A DNA stretch of 10,788 bases, from contig USCF01000021.1 in NCBI GenBank assembly GCA_900553115.1, positions 1-10,788 on the forward strand. Direction: 5' to 3'. The translations under genes were made by a program, and so were the position numbers. Below are positions 1 to 6,495 of the stretch, piece after piece. The notes under the pieces are model-generated. The model searched no databases, was not told the DNA's origin, and saw only the letters and a list, made by a program, of their open reading frames with translations. This stretch comes from an uncultured Alphaproteobacteria bacterium (GTDB lineage Bacteria > Pseudomonadota > Alphaproteobacteria > RF32 > CAG-239). How positions within the stretch are numbered: position 1 is the first letter of the stretch; each line of letters begins with the position of its first letter.

Positions 1-62
1 ACTCGGATAATGAGCTTAATGCGAAGTAAGATTTTTTCGCAGTGTACAAACTAGTACATAAG
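1..62. repeat. 62-bp direct repeat, copy A (at window edge)
   Basis: This copy aligns without gaps to positions 106-167, with about 50 of 62 bases identical; the first 14 bases (ACTCGGATAATGAG) are identical. The period is 105 bp. It contains two dyads. One is TGCGAA/TTCGCA around a 10-base T-rich loop. The other is GTGTAC/GTACAT around 6 bases. The repeat starts at base 1 of the window, so its left boundary and the copy number are unknown. It may be an intergenic repeat family or part of a longer array. Confidence 0.75.
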
Positions 63-90
63 AAAAACCGGCTGCTTTTACTGCAACCGG
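61..90 (-). terminator. Rho-independent terminator of the seven-gene operon
   Basis: Read on the minus strand, CCGGTTGC (90-83) pairs with GCAGCCGG (75-68) across a 7-base loop. This gives an 8-bp stem with one G-U wobble, followed by a run of five U and then CUU. On the plus strand the wobble becomes a C-A mismatch and no U-run follows, so the terminator is directional. It lies about 130 bases downstream of the lipoprotein stop codon, with repeat copy B in between, and is the first good terminator after serS. Confidence 0.75.
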
Positions 91-105
91 CACTAACTCT
101 CAGAA

Positions 106-167
106 ACTCGGATAATGAGGCTAATACGCATTAACTTTTTTGCGCCGTGTACAAAATGGTACACAAG
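106..167. repeat. 62-bp direct repeat, copy B
   Basis: This is the second copy of the repeat at 1-62. It has a perfect GTGTAC-N6-GTACAC dyad where copy A has one G-U-compatible change. Its T-rich-loop hairpin keeps four central pairs (CGCA/TGCG); one pair that is A-T in copy A is C-G here, a compensatory change. The two outermost pairs of copy A's stem are lost. Read on the minus strand it would lie in the 3' untranslated region of the lipoprotein message, ahead of the terminator. Confidence 0.75.
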
Positions 168-220
168 CACAAAAAGTTAAAAGTAGTAGACCATTAGACG
201 AGTTTCCCTACTCTCTTAAG

Positions 221-388
221 TTACCAAGGAATATTATTAACACACCTCTCCGGATTCTGATCACAGTATTCCTGATTATTGTTGCGCTCATAAAGACGCT
301 TGCGCTCCGGACTTATCTCTCCGGCCACAAAACCTTTACAAGCCGATAATAAAAACAAACAGATTAAACAACTTAAAACGAGTCTCAT
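221..388 (-). CDS. Small lipoprotein, 55 aa, uncharacterised
   Basis: The start is set by a perfect AGGAGG (399-394) five bases before the ATG. The product starts MRLVLSCLICLFLLSACKGF: a hydrophobic lipoprotein signal peptide with lipobox L14-S15-A16 before C17. The predicted mature part is only 39 residues. It has a charged helix-like stretch (residues 26-40) and ends in YCDQNPERCVNNIPW, where C42 and C49 could form a disulfide. K18 after the lipid-bearing cysteine argues weakly against an Asp-type inner-membrane retention signal, so an outer-membrane location is possible. It begins 9 bases after the upstream stop, whose TAG overlaps the Shine-Dalgarno, so it is probably coupled to it. It is the last gene of the operon. 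No function is recognised. Conserved-looking Cys, Pro and Trp residues and the strong ribosome site argue that it is real. Confidence 0.8.
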   Translation of the reverse strand: MRLVLSCLICLFLLSACKGFVAGEISPERKRLYERNNNQEYCDQNPERCVNNIPW

Positions 389-397
389 TGCTACCTC

Positions 398-793
398 CTA
401 GATGATGGATTTGAGGCTCAAAAAGCCTAAACAGATTATCAGTAACTTAGCTGAATATGACCAAAATTTTGATCCTTCATATGAATCAGAACATTTCCAT
501 AATCCGCGTATTAAAATTATAAAATAACTTACAAATAAAGCGCTTGCTAATAAATGCGGCACAAAAGAAGATATCCGCCCCGAAGATGTCATCAGTACAG
601 GCGCATTTCTAAGTATATATAAAACCACGCTATTAAAACATGCACGTCCATAAGGACAAACCCATCTAAGAGCGCTGCTATGCGTAATGTGCGTGACAAT
701 AGTAAAGAACATCATTCCAAACAAACCAAACAGCCAAAAAGTAATTTTCAAAGAATACTCTCCGGCTCCAAGTTTTTTTAACATCGACCACAT
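398..793 (-). CDS. Small polytopic inner-membrane protein, unknown function
   Basis: This is a 131-residue hydrophobic protein. Likely membrane segments are at about 17-36, 77-96 and 112-130, with a weaker one at 53-69, giving three or four passes. The N-terminus has the pattern GEYSLKITFWLFG (residues 11-23), a leader resembling one I recall from several families of small bacterial inner-membrane proteins; that is memory, not a search. A segment between membrane helices holds two cysteines six residues apart (C46 and C52, with PYGRA between). The ATG at 793 is preceded by AAGGGA (807-802) at good spacing. That motif overlaps the TAA of the peptidase gene 12 bases upstream, implying coupling. 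An internal ATG at residue 4 is a weaker alternative. The function cannot be named. Its place between a peptidase and a lipoprotein suggests an envelope role. Confidence 0.75.
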   Translation of the reverse strand: MWSMLKKLGAGEYSLKITFWLFGLFGMMFFTIVTHITHSSALRWVCPYGRACFNSVVLYILRNAPVLMTSSGRISSFVPHLLASALFVSYFIILIRGLWKCSDSYEGSKFWSYSAKLLIICLGFLSLKSII

Positions 794-805
794 GTATTTT
801 ATCCC

Positions 806-2521
806 TTAAAAATATGTTACAAGTTTAATATACGGTTTAATCCCTAATTTAAGCTTAAAATCAGAAACATATTGTGCTAATTCTCCCCATGAATTCCATT
901 TTTCGACATATTGTCTTGCGGTTTCAGGAGATTTTGACAGCTGCACATCAATAATATCTTCTAGCATTTTTTTACATACCGTCGGCATTAGTTCAAAGTT
1001 AATATGCAGTTTTTTGTCCTCATCAAAAGAAATAGCCTTATGCGCCATAAGATAATTATACTCTATTAAATCAGCTACTCTATGAGCTTCGCCGCTAGAA
1101 GGAAAAGCATTCATCAAATGCCGCTTAACCACCCAAGTGGTATAAATTTGTTGAAGCTGTTCCGCGGTAATGATTCCATCTTTTACATATTCGGGCATCA
1201 TTGTCGCTGATATCAAATTTGCCTTGTGTTCTTCTATAATATGCTGATAAACGCCTAGAGCAGTTTGATACGAACTATCAGGCCCCAAAGAATGTCCATT
1301 TTCGTGTCCAATCGTAAATAAATGGTCCGCTTCTTCGTTATAATATTTATGCAAATTTTCGGCAACCAAACCTTTTAGAATTTGAGCGGTTTTATCTTTG
1401 TCCCCACACTGACGTATTTGCCGATGATAAACATTACGACGTCCGCCGCCACGCTTTAAGGCCGGTTTATCATTATTAGGCAGATTCTGAGCCAAAGTAA
1501 TTCCGCCGCGGCACATTGCATAATCTCCGCTCAACATAGTTAAATCAACATCAACCATTGTTTGTTTCAAACCAGAATCACCGCCGACATTTTGCGTATA
1601 CATATTTGCTTTTGGCATTAAAGCCGCAAGTTTTAACATTTCATCTTTAAACTTCAGCAACAAGTCTGTACCTTGCTTATTTACAATACCTACCCGCACG
1701 CCAAGCATATCTTTTGGCACCGGAGCAATATTATGCTGTGCTAAACGAGTGGCGAGATTTTTGTTATCAAACAAAGTCGGTGTTAACTTATCTTCATAAT
1801 TTTCACGGCTTATTGTAAATTCCAGTGGAGTTTCCTGCATTTTTGCCCAATGCTTATCGGCTAAAATATCCATCTCTTCATTGTTCTGCAAAAAAGCCTG
1901 AGCCTGCCAGCCTAAATAATCTTTAAACAGTTCATCGGTGGCAAAATGAGCCGCACATTCAATTTCATTGGCTATTTCCGAAAACTCCGAAGCAAAATAT
2001 TCGGTATAATCTATAGCCTTCAAAAAATTTCCGTTGCGGCGAACCATTGTGCGGGCGCTTAAAATTTTTCTTACTTCATTTTCTTGACCGGCATCAAGCA
2101 TAGAGGTGATAATTTCAGCCAATTCTGCAGCTGTCATATTTTCTGGATAAAAATTGCAGCCAGATTGCAGATGTATTCCTTCAAAAATTTCTATCGGCTC
2201 TTTATCTATACCATTGTAACCGGCAACGCCATTCAATGAATTAAACAGTTGCAAAGCCAAGCGAGCCTGTTCGCTTTCTGCCGCCGCGGTCTCTAATGCT
2301 TTTTTTTTCGCTAAATTAAAAGGATTATCCATTTCAAGCGCTACATTATTCATAATCCGCGCCGCTTTGGCCAAATATCCCAATGCCTTTTTATCGCCGT
2401 CAGCCAAAGCTTCATACGCCGGATTATTTTTATCAATCAAAACAATCTGACGCATTTGCTTATTAACTTTTTCCGACAATTCCTCGGTTGTATATTTAAG
2501 TTTGAAACCGTTAATCTCCAT
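806..2521 (-). CDS. M49-like (dipeptidyl-peptidase III-like) zinc metallopeptidase
   Basis: This is a 571-residue protein without signal peptide or membrane segment, so it is probably cytosolic. H406-E407-N408-G409-H410 forms an HExxH zinc site, and E430/E431 in IIEEHKANL resembles the EExxA zinc-ligand motif of family M49. The sequence NFYPENMT (123-130) also matches what I recall of bacterial M49-type proteins. Classical dipeptidyl-peptidase III uses a six-residue HExxGH motif and a longer gap to the glutamate motif. Here the site is five residues and the gap is about 20, close to the general gluzincin spacing. If active it would trim peptides or act on a related small substrate; the substrate cannot be read from sequence. 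The start overlaps the upstream stop by 11 bases and has GGAG seven bases before the ATG. The family call is moderately sure; the metallopeptidase fold is surer. Confidence 0.75.
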   Translation of the reverse strand: MEINGFKLKYTTEELSEKVNKQMRQIVLIDKNNPAYEALADGDKKALGYLAKAARIMNNVALEMDNPFNLAKKKALETAAAESEQARLALQLFNSLNGVAGYNGIDKEPIEIFEGIHLQSGCNFYPENMTAAELAEIITSMLDAGQENEVRKILSARTMVRRNGNFLKAIDYTEYFASEFSEIANEIECAAHFATDELFKDYLGWQAQAFLQNNEEMDILADKHWAKMQETPLEFTISRENYEDKLTPTLFDNKNLATRLAQHNIAPVPKDMLGVRVGIVNKQGTDLLLKFKDEMLKLAALMPKANMYTQNVGGDSGLKQTMVDVDLTMLSGDYAMCRGGITLAQNLPNNDKPALKRGGGRRNVYHRQIRQCGDKDKTAQILKGLVAENLHKYYNEEADHLFTIGHENGHSLGPDSSYQTALGVYQHIIEEHKANLISATMMPEYVKDGIITAEQLQQIYTTWVVKRHLMNAFPSSGEAHRVADLIEYNYLMAHKAISFDEDKKLHINFELMPTVCKKMLEDIIDVQLSKSPETARQYVEKWNSWGELAQYVSDFKLKLGIKPYIKLVTYF

Positions 2522-3803
2522 AATTCATCTCCACCGTTTTAAATCTATAATAATCTATTTTTGCATCCGAAACATCATCAGGAATATTTGCTTTTTGCCG
2601 CACAACTAATGACAAATCTTCAGGATTATCCGGACGGTCATCTGCCACCAATAAGGCTGATTTGTCTTTATACTCGGCAAAAATTCCGTCATCTTGTTCC
2701 AAATAACTCATCAGCATGGTATCTGCCGCTGGTTTTACTTTTTCTAAATCAGTCAAAAGATATATTTTAAAATATTTAGCATTTTTTGCCTTACCGCTAT
2801 CAACCAATTTTTGCGTTGCATGTGCCAAAAGGAATGCGATTCCTTTATTTTCCTGCATTTCCGCCTTTTCAAAAATCTCAACATAATTATCATCAAAAGC
2901 TTTCAGCACCAACCGTCCGCGGTCAAACAAACGATAGTTTTCATCAATATGCGAAGGCATGATAATTTGTTTATGATGCATAACTTGCAACATATTCAGC
3001 TCAAAATAATTGCTTAACACATGCCAATAATGACGTTTATACCTTTCTAAGTTGCGTTTTTGTTTTGTCAGCAATGGTTCATCTTTCATTGTTTCCAGCG
3101 GATACAACGTTCCATAGTCCTTATCTAAAGCCTTATCCAATTGAGTGTCTATAATATAAAAAACATTCATCTGATAAAAATATTTTTGCGCAAAATAAAC
3201 CGCCTCGCCAACCAAAAAATCACTGTTTTCGTCATTCAACCCCTTATCCAAATCAGCCAAAAACACCACCAACCTTTTAGCCTCTGACAAATAAGCGTCT
3301 ATTGATTTTTCTTCTTTCAGATTATTTTGAGAAATTGGACTTTCATCTACACTTTGCACATCCATAATCTGCAGCAGCATTTTTTTATGTGCTTTAACAT
3401 CGCTCTTGCTATCTTTATCATAAACCAACAAAACTTTTTCTATTTTATTGTTATTGCGAAGTTCTTCATAAAGTTTTTCTACCACCTCCGCATTATACGA
3501 GGCCAAATTTTTAGGTACCACGACCATACGTACATTTTGCTTTTTATAATTTGCGCTATGATTAAAATAGGTAGAAAGAGAATATCTCTTATCACTTTTT
3601 CCCTGATAAAAAATTGCGGCTATCGCCGGTCTTATCAATTTATCTTCATCTTTTATGCGGCCATAGTCAATCACTTTTTCATAATTGGAATAATCATTAT
3701 TACGCAGTTTGACAATATTGGCCCAAATAACAAATCCGCCAAACATCAGCCATAAAGCTTTAACCGCCAAATTTTTAATCAAATATTTAGTCCGTGACCT
3801 CAT
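2511..3803 (-). CDS. Membrane-anchored protein, degenerate MEMO-AMMECR1-like fusion (tentative)
   Basis: This is a 430-residue protein with one N-terminal membrane helix at about 12-31. I chose the ATG at 3803 because it forms an ATGA overlap with the upstream stop and has AAAGGA nine bases before it; an in-frame ATG at 3830 lacks such a site. Residues 58-66 (RPAIAAIFY) and 93-112 (MVVVPKN, then a YNAEVVEKLYEEL-like helix) resemble the start of MEMO proteins, where RxAxAGxFY precedes a PHAG motif; here PHAG reads PKNL. Residues 347-421 resemble the C-terminal half of AMMECR1: LLTDLEKV, then DGIFAEYKDKSALL, then DNPED, RQKANIPDD and a closing KIDYYRF. The LRGCIG signature of AMMECR1 is not visible. 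AmmeMemoRadiSam systems contain these two domains plus a radical SAM enzyme, which is absent here. The homology is read by eye, and the function is unknown. Confidence 0.6.
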   Translation of the reverse strand: MRSRTKYLIKNLAVKALWLMFGGFVIWANIVKLRNNDYSNYEKVIDYGRIKDEDKLIRPAIAAIFYQGKSDKRYSLSTYFNHSANYKKQNVRMVVVPKNLASYNAEVVEKLYEELRNNNKIEKVLLVYDKDSKSDVKAHKKMLLQIMDVQSVDESPISQNNLKEEKSIDAYLSEAKRLVVFLADLDKGLNDENSDFLVGEAVYFAQKYFYQMNVFYIIDTQLDKALDKDYGTLYPLETMKDEPLLTKQKRNLERYKRHYWHVLSNYFELNMLQVMHHKQIIMPSHIDENYRLFDRGRLVLKAFDDNYVEIFEKAEMQENKGIAFLLAHATQKLVDSGKAKNAKYFKIYLLTDLEKVKPAADTMLMSYLEQDDGIFAEYKDKSALLVADDRPDNPEDLSLVVRQKANIPDDVSDAKIDYYRFKTVEMNYGD

Positions 3804-4477
3804 CTGTTTTGTTCCTTTAACATCTGCCAAAACATTTTGAAATCGTCAATAAATAAAATATCCGAATTTTTATCATTATCGTCCGCGCCCCAAATCGGCT
3901 TACCGATTCTAATGGCTTTTGCGCCGGCTGACAAAGCGCACATACTATCCATAGGGCTGTCACCAACCATCCAGACTTTATCTGAGTTTATTTCATCGAT
4001 TAACCCTTTTACGGCAAATTCCAGCTGTTCTGGATAAGGCTTATCTTTTTGCGCCTCATGACCGCAAACAACCGCATCAAAAAGAGAACTATCGTATAAA
4101 AATGGCATTTCAAAATCAAAAAGCTCACGGTCTTTATTAGAAACAATCGCAATTTTAACTTTATGTTGTTTCAACAGCAATAAAACATCTTGCGCTTTAT
4201 CCGGTCTTTTCAAAAAACGTTTAGCATTATTTTTATACACTATCCGATATCTTTCATACGCCTCCTCGGCTTGAACGCCAAATATCCGCGGAAAATTATC
4301 TCGAAAAGAAAGATTGCGATTTCTCTGCTGTTTAACCACGTCCCAATCAGGCAAGTTATATAACGGCAAAATTTGGTTAATAGAATAAACTAAAGCTTCG
4401 CGGCTGCAAGCCAGCGTATTATCCCAATCAAACGCGGCAACCTGTAATTTATCTATTGACACACCTTGATTTTGCAT
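3800..4477 (-). CDS. HAD-superfamily phosphatase, phosphoglycolate-phosphatase-like
   Basis: This 225-residue cytosolic enzyme is predicted to hydrolyse a phosphate monoester. All four HAD motifs are present. Motif I is FDWDNTL with nucleophile D17 and acid D19. Motif II is S113 in IVSNK. Motif III is K146 in KDKPYP. Motif IV is GDSPMD with D173 and D177. The helical stretch between motif I and motif II (about 25-95) fits a C1-type cap, as in Gph-like enzymes. The substrate is not determined; phosphoglycolate or a nucleoside monophosphate is possible. The start lies 25 bases inside the HD-domain gene and has GGAG about 11 bases ahead. The stop overlaps the next start as ATGA. Pairing with an HD nucleotidase suggests a nucleotide or metabolite clean-up module. 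Confidence 0.88.
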   Translation of the reverse strand: MQNQGVSIDKLQVAAFDWDNTLACSREALVYSINQILPLYNLPDWDVVKQQRNRNLSFRDNFPRIFGVQAEEAYERYRIVYKNNAKRFLKRPDKAQDVLLLLKQHKVKIAIVSNKDRELFDFEMPFLYDSSLFDAVVCGHEAQKDKPYPEQLEFAVKGLIDEINSDKVWMVGDSPMDSMCALSAGAKAIRIGKPIWGADDNDKNSDILFIDDFKMFWQMLKEQNR

Positions 4478-5085
4478 TTTGCCATATTCTCCAAAGTTAA
4501 TGAAATTATACTTTGTTCCAATTCTGACAGAACATCTTCTTTTAGTTCAGAAACAAGCTGTTTTTTGGCTGTGGCTATTTTATAGTATTCCTCACCGTTT
4601 TCACAGTCGCTCCAATAACGAATATCACCGTCGCCAAATCGATTTGCCTGTAAATTTGCTTCCATTTTATCAAGCACAGAAACTAATTTTGCCTCTGGTG
4701 TTTTCCGCTCTTCATATTCGCAAAATAGTGCAAAAATATGTTCATTTAAGGGATACGGCAGCATATTTTTATATTGCTCCATCGCCTTTTGTTCCCGCTG
4801 CTCCTTTTCTAGTCTGAGTTCCGGATGAGCGACTTGCGCCGAACGCGGACAATCACCTGTTATTCCTTCAGCAATATCATGAACCAAGGCTAATTCCAAC
4901 AGTTTTGTGTAGTTATATTTTTTTTGCAAATACGGATAAACCAGCATCACTAAAAATGCTAACTTGAAAATATGCGCGGCATCGGTTTCAGGTTTTCCAT
5001 CTGTCATCAGCGTATCACGCTCAACCAGACACACGCGCTCCATGGCGCGCATAAAATCAAGTATTTTAGCAACGTTTTCTTGCAT
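4453..5085 (-). CDS. HD-domain (HD_3, YfbR-like) 5'-nucleotidase family protein
   Basis: This is a 210-residue cytosolic HD phosphohydrolase. The metal ligands are visible: H38 in AAHIFKL, H69-D70 in LVHDIAEGITGD, and D139 in SVLDKMEA. E73 and D78 match the extra acidic residues of YfbR, whose HD-motif region is similarly spaced. YfbR dephosphorylates deoxyribonucleoside 5'-monophosphates, so a role in dNMP turnover or related nucleotide hydrolysis is the best guess. The exact substrate is inferred from the family. The C-terminal 50 residues are charged and helical. Its ATG shares one base with the serS stop (TAATG), so translation is probably coupled to serS. The downstream HAD gene begins before this one ends. 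Confidence 0.88.
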   Translation of the reverse strand: MQENVAKILDFMRAMERVCLVERDTLMTDGKPETDAAHIFKLAFLVMLVYPYLQKKYNYTKLLELALVHDIAEGITGDCPRSAQVAHPELRLEKEQREQKAMEQYKNMLPYPLNEHIFALFCEYEERKTPEAKLVSVLDKMEANLQANRFGDGDIRYWSDCENGEEYYKIATAKKQLVSELKEDVLSELEQSIISLTLENMAKCKIKVCQ

Positions 5086-6368
5086 TATTTAGCATTCTTG
5101 CCAATGAATTTTTTACCGCCCAAATACGGCTGCAATTTTTCCGGTATGCGGACAGTTCCATCTGCTTGCTGGTGATTTTCAATAAACGGAACCAAAGCAC
5201 GAGGAGTGGCAATACCGGTGTTATTCAATGTATGACAATATTTTACTTTACCGTCAGCATTGTCGCGGTAGCGTAAATTTGTGCGGCGAGCCTGCCAATC
5301 TGTAATATTAGAGCAAGAGTGTGTTTCACGATAGCAATTTTGCGACGGCACCCAAGCCTCCAAATCATATTGGCGATATTTTGGCGCACCCATATCGCCG
5401 GTGCAAACTTCCAAAACCTGATAAGGCAATTCTAAATCCTGCAAAATTTCCTCTGAATTTTTAAGCAAAATTTGATGCCATTTTTCACTTTCTGCCAAAT
5501 CATTTTTACAAATAACAAACTGCTCGGTTTTGAAAAATTGATGTACACGAACCAAACCCCGGGTATCTTTTCCGGCAGCACCGGCCTCACGGCGGAAACA
5601 TGGAGAAAATCCGGCGTATAAAACAGGCAAATCTGCTTCTGTCAGCAATTCATCGGCGCGCAAAGAGTTCAAAATCAACTCAGCTGTGCCTGACAAATAC
5701 AAATCGTCAGCCGGCATATAATAAATTTCATCACGGGCAAAAGGCAAATATCCTTGATTATATAACGGTTTTTCCTTAGAAATTGCCGGTACTGTCAACA
5801 ACGTAAAACCTGCAGCCCGCAATTTATCCATTACCAGCATATGAATAGCCAATTCCAACTGAGCCAAATCATTTTTAATGGCATAAGTACGAGAACCAGA
5901 AACTTTGGCAATACGTTCCATTTCGCTCCAGTCGTTAATTTCCATCAATTCCACATGGTCACGCGGTGTAAAATCAAAATGAGGAATTTCGCCAACACGA
6001 CGGCGGACAACATTGTAGCTATCATCAGGTCCGTCCGGACTATCTTCGCTAGGATAGTTTGGCATTCTTAAAATCATATCATCAAACTGAACTTGCAAAG
6101 CCGCCAGCTTTTCTTGTTCTGCTTTAAGTTCCTCTCCGACAGCTTTACTTTTTGCAATAATCGCTGGACGTTCTTCATTAGATGCTGATTTTATTGAATT
6201 ACTTAACTTATTTTTTTCTTCAGCCAAGGCTTGTGAAGATGTTTTAAGTTTGTTCAAACTATAATATGTTTCCAAAAGTTCATCAACTTTTTCAGCCGGA
6301 AAGCCTTTACGGCCCAAGCTTTTCTTTACCCATTCCGTATTATCGGCAATAAATTTTATATCTAACAT
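5085..6368 (-). CDS. serS: Seryl-tRNA synthetase
   Basis: The enzyme charges tRNA-Ser with serine using ATP, in the cytosol. At 427 residues it is full length. Residues 28-100 form the long helical arm (antiparallel coiled coil) that binds the tRNA-Ser variable arm. The class II core follows: the TAE serine-binding loop at 228-230, motif 2 around FRREAGAAGKDTRG (258-271), RETHSCSNITDWQARR at 347-362, and motif 3 at NNTGIATPRALVPFIENHQ (382-400). The motif 3 wording resembles the Thermus/actinobacterial form more than the GSGLAVGRTL form usual in proteobacteria, so the gene may have been acquired; this is from memory of family sequences. It is the first gene of the operon. GGGA lies eight bases before the ATG, and a promoter is predicted just upstream. 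Confidence 0.97.
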   Translation of the reverse strand: MLDIKFIADNTEWVKKSLGRKGFPAEKVDELLETYYSLNKLKTSSQALAEEKNKLSNSIKSASNEERPAIIAKSKAVGEELKAEQEKLAALQVQFDDMILRMPNYPSEDSPDGPDDSYNVVRRRVGEIPHFDFTPRDHVELMEINDWSEMERIAKVSGSRTYAIKNDLAQLELAIHMLVMDKLRAAGFTLLTVPAISKEKPLYNQGYLPFARDEIYYMPADDLYLSGTAELILNSLRADELLTEADLPVLYAGFSPCFRREAGAAGKDTRGLVRVHQFFKTEQFVICKNDLAESEKWHQILLKNSEEILQDLELPYQVLEVCTGDMGAPKYRQYDLEAWVPSQNCYRETHSCSNITDWQARRTNLRYRDNADGKVKYCHTLNNTGIATPRALVPFIENHQQADGTVRIPEKLQPYLGGKKFIGKNAK

Positions 6369-6402
6369 TTGTAACGTCCCAAAATTAAAATTAACCTAGA
6401 TA

Positions 6403-6430
6403 AGTATATTTTATTTCGCTGACATTACAA
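6403..6430 (-). promoter_or_regulatory. Predicted sigma70-type promoter of the serS operon
   Basis: On the minus strand TTGTAA (6430-6425), a 16-base spacer and TATACT (6408-6403) match a sigma70 promoter. Transcription would start near 6396, about 28 bases before the serS ATG. The only other candidate signals in this 127-base gap are the hairpins that close the preceding gene pair. No expression data are available. Confidence 0.6.
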
Positions 6431-6433
6431 TAC

Positions 6434-6472
6434 AAATTTTATGCTTATTGACTCTTTTTAAGCATAAAATTT
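6434..6472 (-). terminator. Perfect 14-bp AT-rich inverted repeat, likely end of the secA unit
   Basis: The arms 6434-6447 and 6459-6472 (AAATTTTATGCTTA and its exact reverse complement) flank an 11-base loop. It lies 24-62 bases past the stop at 6496 and directly upstream of the predicted serS -35. The stem has only two G-C pairs and the U-run on the minus strand is short, so it may be a weak terminator or a protein-binding dyad instead. Confidence 0.5.
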
Positions 6473-6492
6473 TGCATAAACTTGCAAATTTT
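6466..6492 (-). other. Second hairpin, mutually exclusive with the 6434-6472 stem
   Basis: TGCAAATTTT (6483-6492) pairs with AAAATTTTGCA (6466-6476) with a single bulged T. It shares 6466-6472 with the neighbouring inverted repeat, so the two cannot form in the same RNA molecule. On the minus strand this stem closes in four U and comes first after the stop codon, so it may be the actual terminator. It is equally possible that this is just AT-rich sequence with chance pairing. Confidence 0.35.
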
Positions 6493-6495
6493 CAC

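Noticed and set aside
94..165. Minus-strand short frame through repeat copy B ending in KKLMRISLIIRVSES
   Set aside because: The same frame in copy A has an in-frame stop, there is no convincing start or ribosome site, and the base changes between copies fit structure as well as coding. It is treated as a non-coding repeat.
140..349. Plus-strand open frame of 69 codons with a hydrophobic stretch
   Set aside because: It lies antisense to the 55-residue lipoprotein, has no Shine-Dalgarno, and starts inside repeat copy B. The minus-strand gene has a perfect ribosome site and lipobox.
3327..3755. Plus-strand open frame of 142 codons rich in I, F and H
   Set aside because: It is antisense to the MEMO-AMMECR1-like gene. 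Its composition is what an AT-rich complement strand yields, and no ribosome site or domain is seen.
3804..3830. Upstream start (MADVKGTKQ) for the MEMO-AMMECR1-like gene
   Set aside because: No Shine-Dalgarno precedes it. The ATG at 3803 has AAAGGA and the ATGA overlap typical of coupled genes.
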